A stretch of 64,000 nt of DNA from Prolixibacteraceae bacterium. GTDB lineage: Bacteria; Bacteroidota; Bacteroidia; Bacteroidales; Prolixibacteraceae. Below are positions 34,301 to 42,912 of this stretch, piece after piece. The notes below the pieces were generated by a model. That model was given only the letters and a program-made list of their open reading frames with translations. It did no database searches and was not told where the DNA came from. The stretch spans positions 60,186 to 124,185 of the forward strand of contig JAIOZY010000008.1 of NCBI GenBank assembly GCA_021740385.1. The letters run 5' to 3'. Numbering within the stretch: the stretch's first letter is position 1; each line of letters opens with the position of its first letter. The position numbers and the translations under genes are program-made.

Positions 34301-36635
34301 CAGGGTTCCTCGTTGCCGCCCGCCAGCTTTGCCAGCTAACGGTGAGCAGGGCAATTGAACCAACTGCAAACCCGGCAATAACAAATACCAGCCAGCTAAT
34401 GCCGGTTTTGTTTCCGATGCCTTTTAACATAGCTGCCACAATGTACCATCCCAGCGGGCAGGCAATGATGTATGCAATAATAATGTTTTTAAGAAAGTGG
34501 GTGTTTAGCATTTGAATTATTTCAATGTTTTTTGCGCCGTTCACTTTTCGTATTCCAATTTCTTTAACACGGGCCTGTAACGCCTGGTAGGTTAGGGCAA
34601 TTAATCCAATAATAGCCAATATTATTGATACAACACTTGCAAAACGGAAGGTTTGGTCAATTTGTTTTATTTCATTTATGTAAGATTGTACTTCGGCACT
34701 TGTAAAGCTGTATTCAAAAGGTGAATCGGGCGATACCTGCTTGACTGCTTTCTCAACCAATTTTATGCTTTGATTAACGTTAACCGGCAAAAGGTTTACA
34801 AAGAGAAATTTAGTAAATCCCTGGTTCTCGGGATGGGCCGATAATACCATCGGTTTAACTTTGTTAAAGATGTAATTATTCTGAAAATCTTTTACGACAC
34901 CAATTATGGTATTTTGTTTACCCCAAAACGATACCTGTTTTCCAATCGGGTTGTCGTAACCCAGTTGTTGAGCAGCAGCTTCATTAATAATCAGTCCTTT
35001 TAGTTCTTCAGACCGTTCATTAACAAATTCGTTACCCCTGGCCATTTGCATTTCAAAAGTTTGTGTGTAACCATCGGATACAATGATGAAACCAACCGAT
35101 TCATTATGTGTTGCTCCGTTGTCGTCGGTCCATTTTACACCCGAGTTGTTAGGGACGCCAACCGGCATTGCCGATGCTGCGCTGCTGCTTTTTACTGATG
35201 GTATTTGTTTGAGTTCGTTTTTCAGTTCATTTAGTTTTGACTTCATCTCATTTGTGAGCGGAATTTGCATCACGGTTTCGTTGTTGAGCCCAAGTGGAAT
35301 GTTCTCCATGAAACGATATTGGCGGTTAGTCATTAAGGTGATAATAACCAGCAATATAGATATGACAAACTGTGTTGTAATCAGAATGTTTTTACCAGTA
35401 ATGCCCAGGGTGTTATTTTTACTTTTGTTGAATAATGTAAGTGGTCGGACACCCGATAGAATTGCAGCCGGATAAAATCCTGCCAGTAAGGTAACGATTA
35501 TCCAAAGCATTAAACTGCAACTTATAAATAGTCCAATATGATTCAGCAGGAAAGGTTTTAGGTTCGAGCCTATAAAACTTCTGAAAACAGGTAACCCGAT
35601 GTAGACGAATAAAACGGATAATAGTAGCGCAATAAACCCGATGAATGCTGTTTCTATTATAAACTGAAATCCTATTGATTTTTTGCTGGCTCCTGAAATT
35701 TTCTTTATGGCTATTTCCGACGTTCGTGGTTTAACCAGTGAAGTCGACATGTTGACGTAGTTCAGTATGCTGACAATTAAAATTACAAAACCTGCAAAAA
35801 TCAGGAGGTAAAGCGGGTTTTTGTTGTAGTACAACCGACGTTCGGTAACCGGTAAAAATGATAGGGTAAGTAGTTCGGGATTTCGAATGTTTTCAGGTTT
35901 TAGTTCAGCGTAAAAGTTCTCCAGCCTTTGGTTAAAATTTTTTACATTCACATTCGGGAATAATTTGAAAAAGGGTTGTCCGTTGCTGTCCCATCCTTGC
36001 AGATATGATTCTGACCGTAGTGTACTAATGGGGGCCACCATTGAAAAACTGAACGTAACATAATCGGGGATTTCTACCACACCGGTTACTGTGAAATTGT
36101 GTTCATTATTCAGTGTAAGGACTTTCCCCAGAGCTGGTTCGTTTCCAAAATACTTTCTCGCTGTTTCTGTTGAAAGCACAATGGCACCCGGATCGGTGAG
36201 GGCATTTTCAGCCGATCCTTCAACAAAAGTATATTGAATAATCTTAAAAAGATTAGAATCGGCAAGGCAAAAATTATTTTCATTAAAAATCAGTGGTGAT
36301 GTATTTTCTGTTTGTTGCATCGAAACGATACAATTGCTGAACAAACTGAAGTTTTCAGTTCGGGCAAAATTCTCCACTTCGGAAAAATTTTCGGCAATTA
36401 ATGCAGGAAGGGCATAGCTGATTGTTGTGTTGCCCAAAGGGGAATCGGGGCTTTTTTGCACCAGATAGAAAATCCGTTCATGATCGGGGATGGCACTGTT
36501 GTACGATTTTTCTTTATTAACGTGTAAAACAATAAATAGTGCACAGGTAATCCCAAAGGCTAATCCACCAATGTTGATAAAAGTGAACATTCTGTTTTTT
36601 CTCAGAAAGCGAAATGGTTTGCTATTTAATGACAT
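34278..36635 (-). CDS. MacB/FtsX-like ABC transporter permease 6
   Basis: A 785-residue double-FtsX permease. N-terminal membrane segment FTFINIGGLAFGITCALFIVLHV; first periplasmic domain with IVLSTETARKYFGNEPALGKVL; central block (LYLLIFAGFVILIVSILNYVN onward); second periplasmic domain (IINEAAAQQLGYDNPIGKQV, GVVKDFQNNYIF); final unit KEIGIRKVNGAKNIEIIQML and end AATRNPVEALRYE. The last membrane segments (TGISWLVFVIAGFAVGSIALL) differ from the near-identical block of genes 5, 7 and 8. The preceding gap (36636-36713) holds only a hairpin repeat. Confidence 0.9.
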   Translation of the reverse strand: MSLNSKPFRFLRKNRMFTFINIGGLAFGITCALFIVLHVNKEKSYNSAIPDHERIFYLVQKSPDSPLGNTTISYALPALIAENFSEVENFARTENFSLFSNCIVSMQQTENTSPLIFNENNFCLADSNLFKIIQYTFVEGSAENALTDPGAIVLSTETARKYFGNEPALGKVLTLNNEHNFTVTGVVEIPDYVTFSFSMVAPISTLRSESYLQGWDSNGQPFFKLFPNVNVKNFNQRLENFYAELKPENIRNPELLTLSFLPVTERRLYYNKNPLYLLIFAGFVILIVSILNYVNMSTSLVKPRTSEIAIKKISGASKKSIGFQFIIETAFIGFIALLLSVLFVYIGLPVFRSFIGSNLKPFLLNHIGLFISCSLMLWIIVTLLAGFYPAAILSGVRPLTLFNKSKNNTLGITGKNILITTQFVISILLVIITLMTNRQYRFMENIPLGLNNETVMQIPLTNEMKSKLNELKNELKQIPSVKSSSAASAMPVGVPNNSGVKWTDDNGATHNESVGFIIVSDGYTQTFEMQMARGNEFVNERSEELKGLIINEAAAQQLGYDNPIGKQVSFWGKQNTIIGVVKDFQNNYIFNKVKPMVLSAHPENQGFTKFLFVNLLPVNVNQSIKLVEKAVKQVSPDSPFEYSFTSAEVQSYINEIKQIDQTFRFASVVSIILAIIGLIALTYQALQARVKEIGIRKVNGAKNIEIIQMLNTHFLKNIIIAYIIACPLGWYIVAAMLKGIGNKTGISWLVFVIAGFAVGSIALLTVSWQSWRAATRNPVEALRYE

Positions 36636-36666
36636 TGCAAATGAGTTTAAATATTTCTTTATTTTT

Positions 36667-36713
36667 TTATTTTCTGCTCCAGTTCCTCCCCATCGGGGAG
36701 GTTAGGAGGGGCC
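36667..36713. repeat. FtsX 3'-end block, short version
   Basis: Copy of the TTCTGCTCCAGTTCCTCCCC..AGGGGCCTTA block containing a perfect hairpin CCTCCCC-ATC-GGGGAGG (36685-36701). It lacks the internal GC-rich insert present in the copies at 19721 and 34028. Located just behind the stop codon of FtsX gene 7; terminator or processing stem is possible. Confidence 0.7.
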
Positions 36714-39110
36714 TTATTCATATCGGAGAGCTTCGACAGGATTCATAGTTGCCGCCCGCCAGCTTTGCCAGCTAACCGTTAACAACGCAATACCCAATGC
36801 CAGCAATCCGGCCAAAGCAAATATCCACCAGCTGAGCGTGGTTTTGTAGGCAAAATTTTCGAGCCAAAGGTGCATTGCATACCACGCTATTGGTGTGGCG
36901 ATAACAAAAGCCATGGCTACCCATTTTACAAAGTCTTTATTGAGCATTGTAAGAATTTCGGAAATTTTAGCGCCGTTTACTTTGCGCACGCCAATTTCTT
37001 TGGTCTTTTCATTCGATATATTTAATACAGTTCCCAATAATCCAAAACAGGAAATCAGGATGGCTGCCAAACTGAAAAGACCTATCGACCGTTTTGCATT
37101 GGCTTCCTTTTCATACAAATCAGAAATGCGATCTTCCATAAAATATTGGCTCATGTATTCAATGCCCATTACATTCTTCCAAGCCTTATTAATTTCAGCT
37201 AAAAGCTTCTCACGGTTAGCGATATTTCCCTTGATAACAATGTTGCGTGAATAGTCATTTTCTCCCAAATAATAAAATACGAGAGGTTGGACTTTATGAT
37301 GCAACGACTGAAAATTAAAATCTTTTACAACGCCTACCACCTTTAGCTTTTTCGTTTTTGACAGGTTGTAGAATTCCTTTCCCAACGGTTCGTTAAAGCC
37401 CATTTTACGCACAGCGGCTTCGTTTAAAACAATGGCATCTTTATCGCTTGCAAGATTCTTCGAGAACCACCTTCCTTCTATAACTTTGTGTTTAAATACA
37501 CTCTGGTAGTTGGCATCTATTTGAAAATAAGGGAACGGATATGGAGTTTGGTCTTGCACATCAACCGGAATAAAACTTCCGGTAGTTATCCCTGAAAAAG
37601 GATTCTGGTTCGACCGCGCTACATCATCGATTAAAGGCGATTTTATAAGTTCATTTCTGAATGCTTCGTAATGGTTTCCTACTTTATTAGCCTGGTTAAT
37701 AACAACTACATTTTTGGTGTCGATACCAAGGTCAAAGTCAGATATGTACTTTAGTTGTTTAAAAATTCCGGTTATGCTTATAAGCAATACAATTGATGCA
37801 GCCATTTGTGTAATTAACATTGCACGGTTTAACCAAAATGCAGAGTAGCCAGTTGATTTAATGCCCCCTGTTTTTAGCGAAATATGGCTAAAATAAAGCC
37901 CTAAAATTATTCCAGCCAAAATAGAAATTGCACTGGCACATAATAACAGAACGGTAACCGGCAGGACATAATTAGTTAAGGCAATGTTTGATAAAACTGC
38001 CAGAATAGGTAGATTAAGGTTAATTATAATAACGGAAATTACGGAAGCTATTAGAAAAGCAAAAAGGGTGTAAACTATGTTTTCAATGATAAATGCATTG
38101 ATAATGTCTTTTTTTGACCCTCCCAGAAATCGTTTGATATTGAGCTGAAACTGATGCTTTTTCCCCTTCGAGAAAGCAAACCCCATGAGGTTAAAATAAG
38201 CAATTAGCAGTAACACCAAAACAACAGTTAAACTAATATAGACTACCGAAACATTGTTTTCTTTCTCAAAACTGGAAACGAATGAACCGTGTAAATGAAT
38301 GTCGGAAACGGGCATTAGTTTGAGTTTCATCGAATTCTCATTATCAAAAACATAATCCATTTTGTACTGTGTTTTGAGCCATGGTATCAAATAATCGCTG
38401 ATGAGTTTTTGGGACTTGTTTTCAAAACTTTTCCAGTCGGTTTTTGTATCAAATTTCAGATAAGTAAGAAATTCATAGCTTTCCCAGCTATAAGTATCGT
38501 AATTGTTTACATAGCTTTTCAGGGGTAATAAGGCAGTGAATTTTTGGTGTGAGTTAAGAGGATAATCTTTGAAAATACCTGCAATTGTGTAATCCCGGTC
38601 ATTAATTTTTAAGACCTTACCCACCGAATTTAAACTGCCAAAAATCTTTTCAGAAAGTGATTTTGCAATATAAACTTCACCCGGTTGTTTTAAAAAAGAA
38701 GCCTTATTCCCGGCAATCAAATCGAGTGAAAAAACATCGATAAAAGAAGGGTCTGTCCAAATCACATCTTCTTTAAATGTAGTTTCATTCTCTACTGAAA
38801 CGCTTACATCGGATTTACTTTTTGTTCTGACTGTATTTTCCACTTCAGGAAACAAATCTTTTAAATACGTTCCAACAGCTAAGGGGCATTCTCCATAAAT
38901 ATCCTTTGTCCCCCGATAAGTCTCATCGATATAAACGTTGTAAATTTTTTCTGAACCTTCACTGAACCTGTCAAATGATTTTTGGTAAGTAATATTACAT
39001 ACCAAAGGAATTGTAATACAAAATGCAAGAACTAAACCAGCCAGTTTCAGAACCGATAAAGTTTTGTCGTTCCTGATTTTTCGGAATACTATTTTTATAT
39101 TTTTTGTCAT
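36714..39110 (-). CDS. MacB/FtsX-like ABC transporter permease 7
   Basis: A 798-residue double-FtsX permease. N-terminal membrane segment (VLKLAGLVLAFCITIPLV), first periplasmic domain (VYIAKSLSEKIFGSLNSVGKVL), central block, second periplasmic domain (VLNEAAVRKMGFNEPLGKEF, GVVKDFNFQSLHHKV) and the conserved final block KEIGVRKVNGAKISEILTML..AATMNPVEALRYE. Base composition in the 5' two thirds looks more AT-rich than in the conserved 3' end. It starts 19 bp after gene 8, so the two are surely co-transcribed. Confidence 0.9.
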   Translation of the reverse strand: MTKNIKIVFRKIRNDKTLSVLKLAGLVLAFCITIPLVCNITYQKSFDRFSEGSEKIYNVYIDETYRGTKDIYGECPLAVGTYLKDLFPEVENTVRTKSKSDVSVSVENETTFKEDVIWTDPSFIDVFSLDLIAGNKASFLKQPGEVYIAKSLSEKIFGSLNSVGKVLKINDRDYTIAGIFKDYPLNSHQKFTALLPLKSYVNNYDTYSWESYEFLTYLKFDTKTDWKSFENKSQKLISDYLIPWLKTQYKMDYVFDNENSMKLKLMPVSDIHLHGSFVSSFEKENNVSVVYISLTVVLVLLLIAYFNLMGFAFSKGKKHQFQLNIKRFLGGSKKDIINAFIIENIVYTLFAFLIASVISVIIINLNLPILAVLSNIALTNYVLPVTVLLLCASAISILAGIILGLYFSHISLKTGGIKSTGYSAFWLNRAMLITQMAASIVLLISITGIFKQLKYISDFDLGIDTKNVVVINQANKVGNHYEAFRNELIKSPLIDDVARSNQNPFSGITTGSFIPVDVQDQTPYPFPYFQIDANYQSVFKHKVIEGRWFSKNLASDKDAIVLNEAAVRKMGFNEPLGKEFYNLSKTKKLKVVGVVKDFNFQSLHHKVQPLVFYYLGENDYSRNIVIKGNIANREKLLAEINKAWKNVMGIEYMSQYFMEDRISDLYEKEANAKRSIGLFSLAAILISCFGLLGTVLNISNEKTKEIGVRKVNGAKISEILTMLNKDFVKWVAMAFVIATPIAWYAMHLWLENFAYKTTLSWWIFALAGLLALGIALLTVSWQSWRAATMNPVEALRYE

Positions 39111-39129
39111 TCAGTTAAAGGTTAATTAT

Positions 39130-41517
39130 TTATTCATACCTCAATGCCTCAACCGGATTCCGCGTAGCAGCACGCCAGCTTTGCCAACTAACCGTTAACA
39201 ATGCAATTCCCAGCGCCAGCATGCCTGCCAACGCAAAAATCCACCAGCTTAAAGTTGTTTTATACGCAAAGCTTTCGAGCCACTTGTTCATGGCGTAGTA
39301 TGCAATGGGCGTGGCAATAACAAATGCTATTGCCACCCATTTTACAAAGCCTTTGTTGAGCATGGTGAGTATTTCAGAAATTTTCGCGCCGTTTACTTTA
39401 CGAATACCGATTTCTTTTACTTTTTGTTGCGAAACCAAGAGTGATATACCCAGCAAACCCATTGAGCAAATGAAAAGTGAAATAATGGTGAAAATTGATA
39501 AAAGTTTTGCCTGGAGCAACTCTGTTTTATACACTTCCCGGTATAACGAATCAACTTGCTCATACCGGAATGGGTAGGCAGGGAACAGATCCGTCCATGC
39601 TTTTTTTATATCTGCAAGGGCGGATTCGTACATTTCGGGTTTACAGGCCACCACAAAATTGATCAGCCATAGCTTGTCGCGTTTAAACATCACCAGTGGA
39701 TCTACTTTCTTTTTCATGGTTGACAGGTGAAAATCTTTAACAACCCCGATGATTTTTCCCCGGGGAATTTCAATACCGGGTGAATTGAATTTGAGTTGAA
39801 AGGTTTTCCCGATAATTTCATCCGGGTTTGAATGGTTCAGGTAATGCAAGGCTGTTTCGTTTATAATGTATTCGCCCGTTCCCTCATTGTCAGTGTTCTT
39901 CTCAGTAAAATTTTTGCCACTCAAAAATTCAAGGCCAAACAGGCTGGCAAACGAGTAATCGCAAGGGAAAACGCCAATTCTGTTTTTTGCCGGATCGCTT
40001 GCCGGTTCTGCATCTTCCAGTTCATATTCAAACATGTCGTTGGCTTCACCACCCGGGGGTTCCATCATGGCAGAAACCGATTCTATGCTGTTGTTTTTCA
40101 AAAGTTCTGCCTTGAACAGTTCAAATTTTTGCTGCACATCGGCATGTACCGATTCAAAACAAATGATATTTTCATTTTCAACCCCCATCGATTGTTTCAG
40201 TACAAAGTTCGTCTGGCGGGAAATTACAATTACAGCTGCAATCAGTAAAATGGCCAATGTATACTGAGTAATTATTATTCCCTTGTTTACGGGAACCGCT
40301 TTGTTTTCTATACGTATTGTACGATTGTAGAAGCGCTTTATGGTTTGTTTTAAAACCGGTTGTAACCCGGCCAGGAATCCGGCTGCACAAAAAATAATGA
40401 TAACAGCAAGTATGAATAATGTGTTCTGATCAAATAGGTTTATGTTTAGGCTTTTTTCAATATAACTATTGGCAGGTATTGAAACCAGAAAGGATAACAA
40501 AACGGATACCGTTATAACCAGAAAACTTTCGATGGCAAAATATTTCAGGTTTGTGTTTTTTGTTGAGCCAAGTATGCGGTTTACTGAAATGAATTTCTGG
40601 TAAAATCCGGCCATCCCCAGGTTGAGGCTTGTGAAATTACTTACCGAAATAAGAAAAAGGATGAAAGCAGCTACGGCCAAAACGTAAATATTGGTCATGT
40701 TGCCGTTGGGTTCTATTTCGCGAAGCTTATCGGAATGCAAATGTATGTTGGTAATGTTTTGCAAGTATGCCCTGGTTTCAATTTCTTCAATGGGTGTGTT
40801 GCTTTGCTCCGACAGGAATGCTGCATAACCATCGGTGATTTTTTCGGGACTTGCATTTTCGTGCAACAACAAATACGAAAAGGCCCACCAGTTAATTGTC
40901 CCTGAAGCCGGTGTGGCAATTAATTCGGGATGGAAGTGGCTGTTATGAGGGAAATCTTTCATAATTCCCCTGATGGTGTAATCGGTTTGTCCGGCATAAA
41001 ATTGCCCGGCCGGAACCGACATTACTTCACCAACCGGGTCTTCGTTCCCAAACACTTTACGGGCAAACGAAGCTGTGATTACCATTGACCCGGGAGCTTC
41101 CAAAACCGTTTCTTTATTGCCCACAATTAATTTGCTGCTAAAAACATCGAAAAATGTACTGTCGCAAATAAAGGCCTGGTTTATATCGTAATACCTTTCG
41201 TTGTGCAGCAATACACCGCCCCTTACCGGCGCCAGTCTTACGTAATTCCCGATTTCGGGGAAATGTTCGGCCATGTCGGGGATTTGTTGGGAATTGACAA
41301 ACCGTGCAAAATGTGAATCGTTGAGAAAGCCCGGGCTGGTAATGGTAAAACGGTAAATCCGGTCGGCATTGGCGTGAAATCGATCGTAACTCAATTCATT
41401 TTTCAAAAAGAGCGAGATGAATAGTATTCCCGACAAACCCAATGCAAGCCCCAGTACTTTTATGAGGTTCAGAAAAGGCCTTTTCCGGATGTTTCGTATG
41501 ACAAATCGGAGTAACAT
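39130..41517 (-). CDS. MacB/FtsX-like ABC transporter permease 8
   Basis: A 795-residue double-FtsX permease starting MLLRFVIRNIRKRPF; the frame extends 39 bp further without family residues. First periplasmic domain (MVITASFARKVFGNEDPVGEVM), central block (about 280-430), second periplasmic domain (GEYIINETALHYLNHSNPDEIIG, GVVKDFHLSTMKKKV), final block KEIGIRKVNGAKISEILTMLNKGFVKW, end AATRNPVEALRYE. It is separated from ATPase 1 by an opposite-strand gene pair (41547-42006). Without that insertion it would directly follow the ATPase, as expected for such transporters. Confidence 0.9.
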   Translation of the reverse strand: MLLRFVIRNIRKRPFLNLIKVLGLALGLSGILFISLFLKNELSYDRFHANADRIYRFTITSPGFLNDSHFARFVNSQQIPDMAEHFPEIGNYVRLAPVRGGVLLHNERYYDINQAFICDSTFFDVFSSKLIVGNKETVLEAPGSMVITASFARKVFGNEDPVGEVMSVPAGQFYAGQTDYTIRGIMKDFPHNSHFHPELIATPASGTINWWAFSYLLLHENASPEKITDGYAAFLSEQSNTPIEEIETRAYLQNITNIHLHSDKLREIEPNGNMTNIYVLAVAAFILFLISVSNFTSLNLGMAGFYQKFISVNRILGSTKNTNLKYFAIESFLVITVSVLLSFLVSIPANSYIEKSLNINLFDQNTLFILAVIIIFCAAGFLAGLQPVLKQTIKRFYNRTIRIENKAVPVNKGIIITQYTLAILLIAAVIVISRQTNFVLKQSMGVENENIICFESVHADVQQKFELFKAELLKNNSIESVSAMMEPPGGEANDMFEYELEDAEPASDPAKNRIGVFPCDYSFASLFGLEFLSGKNFTEKNTDNEGTGEYIINETALHYLNHSNPDEIIGKTFQLKFNSPGIEIPRGKIIGVVKDFHLSTMKKKVDPLVMFKRDKLWLINFVVACKPEMYESALADIKKAWTDLFPAYPFRYEQVDSLYREVYKTELLQAKLLSIFTIISLFICSMGLLGISLLVSQQKVKEIGIRKVNGAKISEILTMLNKGFVKWVAIAFVIATPIAYYAMNKWLESFAYKTTLSWWIFALAGMLALGIALLTVSWQSWRAATRNPVEALRYE

Positions 41518-41546
41518 GGCTATATAATTTTTATATTTGTAGCGGT

Positions 41547-41786
41547 ATGAGTCCAACAGTTTTCAGAGAAAAAAAATACCGTTTCTTTTTCTTTTCCAGG
41601 GAAGAAACAAGGATTCATATTCATGTGATTAGCCCGGATGGAGAAGCAAAGTTTTGGGTTGAGCCAAACATTGAGCTTGCTCAATTTGTTGGTTATAATG
41701 AGCGGGAACTGAAAAAGTTGACAGAGATCATAAAAGAGCATAGAGATGAAATCATTGAAAAATGGAACAAGCACTTTGCAAGTTGA
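41547..41786 (+). CDS. DUF4160 protein
   Basis: A 79-residue protein of the DUF4160 family: MSPTVFREKKYRFFFFSREE, then THIHVISPDGEAKFWVEPNIELA-like core (here RIHIHVISPDGEAKFW) and a helical C-terminus. DUF4160 genes typically sit in front of DUF2442, as here, with overlapping frames; a toxin-antitoxin-like role has been proposed but is not proven. Transcribed opposite to the transporter genes, only 29 bp from the start of FtsX gene 8. Confidence 0.9.
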   Translation: MSPTVFREKKYRFFFFSREETRIHIHVISPDGEAKFWVEPNIELAQFVGYNERELKKLTEIIKEHRDEIIEKWNKHFAS

Positions 41787-42006
41787 AGTGAGCAATATTT
41801 CCCCTTTTGGGTTTTGGTTGCTGATGGATGATACTGAATATTTTTTACCTTTCAAATCATTTCCATGGTTTAAACAAGCACGTATATCCGATATTGTTGC
41901 TGTTGAACGTTTATCGGAAACCCATTTGTACTGGAGTAAATTAGATATTGACCTTACGCTTGACATGATTCAATCTCCCGAAAAATATCCGTTGGTTTCT
42001 GCTTAA
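41746..42006 (+). CDS. DUF2442 protein
   Basis: An 86-residue protein of the DUF2442 family (SNISPFGFWLLMDDTEYFLPF, FPWFKQARISDIVAVERLSE, HLYWSKLDIDLTLDMIQSPEKYPL). It overlaps the DUF4160 gene by 41 bp in another frame, so translation is coupled. Its end overlaps the end of ATPase 1 by 4 bp. Role unknown; partner of DUF4160. Confidence 0.9.
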   Translation: MKSLKNGTSTLQVEVSNISPFGFWLLMDDTEYFLPFKSFPWFKQARISDIVAVERLSETHLYWSKLDIDLTLDMIQSPEKYPLVSA

Positions 42007-42680
42007 TTTATTCCTTCGTCACTTTTTACCAGTCCATCTTCCAAACGCACAATCCGATTACCACACCTTGCAAACTCTTCGTTATGGGTAACCTGTAAAA
42101 TGGTGATGCCTTCTTCGTTTAATTTCTGAAGCAGTTTCATGATTTCCCGTCCCTGGTCGGTATGGAGGTTTCCGGTAGGTTCATCGGCCAGCAAAAGTTT
42201 CGGTTTCCCAACTATTGCCCGGGCAATGCCCACAAGTTGCTGTTGCCCGCCTGAGAGCTGGGTAGGGAAGAGGTCTTTCTTCGCTACCATGTTAAAACGG
42301 TCGAGCATGTCGGCAACCATGGCTTTTCGTTCTTTGCCTTTTACGCCTTTGTAAATCAGTGGTGTTTCGATGTTTTCATATACAGTCATTTCATCAATCA
42401 GATGAAAAGCCTGAAAAATAAAGCCCACGTAGTTGCGGTGAAATTCAACTTTCTTTTTCTCTTTTAGCTCATGTGCCGGCTGGTCGAGAAAAAAGTATTT
42501 ACCCTCGCTGGGTTCATCCAGCATACCAATAATATTTAGTAACGTTGATTTTCCGGCACCGCTGGGCCCCATTACCGTAACAAATTCACCTTCCTTTATT
42601 TCAAGGTCGATGTCTTTCAATACAAACGTTCGCTGGAACTTGTTGTCGTAATACTTGAAAATGTTTTTAAGTGCAATCAT
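42003..42680 (-). CDS. ABC transporter ATPase 1 (MacB/LolD type, divergent signature)
   Basis: A 225-residue ATPase. Walker [13 protein letters not shown] (about 39-50), signature [14 protein letters not shown] (about 142-155; usual form [14 protein letters not shown]), Walker [12 protein letters not shown], then HTDQGRE where relatives have D-S/T, and the H-loop VTHNEEFA. The Arg-to-Leu change after the signature and the altered D-loop make it unlike ATPase 2. It probably powers FtsX genes 8-5 downstream. A candidate sigma-54 promoter and palindrome lie directly upstream. Confidence 0.93.
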   Translation of the reverse strand: MIALKNIFKYYDNKFQRTFVLKDIDLEIKEGEFVTVMGPSGAGKSTLLNIIGMLDEPSEGKYFFLDQPAHELKEKKKVEFHRNYVGFIFQAFHLIDEMTVYENIETPLIYKGVKGKERKAMVADMLDRFNMVAKKDLFPTQLSGGQQQLVGIARAIVGKPKLLLADEPTGNLHTDQGREIMKLLQKLNEEGITILQVTHNEEFARCGNRIVRLEDGLVKSDEGIN

Positions 42681-42707
42681 GATCGTTTATTTATTTTGCA
42701 GTGGTTT

Positions 42708-42723
42708 TACAAGCACAATGCCA
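42708..42723 (-). promoter_or_regulatory. Candidate sigma-54 promoter of ATPase 1
   Basis: Minus-strand reading TGGCATTGTGCTTGTA matches the -24/-12 consensus at TGGCA and TTG with correct spacing, 28 bp before the start codon. Its distance to the palindrome at 42774 is 51 bp, as for the other candidates. Confidence 0.6.
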
Positions 42724-42773
42724 AGAAGTAAAAGTATTGATAATCAGTTGTTGTTTCCGGTAATTCATATTCA

Positions 42774-42794
42774 ATTGTAAAAAAAATATACACT
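42774..42794. promoter_or_regulatory. Candidate activator-binding palindrome upstream of ATPase 1
   Basis: ATTGTAAA-AAAAA-TATACACT, the same 8+5+8 layout with one mismatch per arm. A second site with a good left arm (AGTGTATA at 42796) lies one 22-bp step upstream. The remaining gap to 42912 holds an ATACCGAT..ATCGGGA-type palindrome (near 42880-42906). Confidence 0.6.
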
Positions 42795-42912
42795 AAGTGT
42801 ATAATAAGTTGACGGAAATGAAATTCAATCTACCATGAAATTTTAAAATTTGATTTTAGAATTTCATGGATAAATGCTTCAATACCGATGTGCTTTGCAA
42901 TCGGGAATTTCG

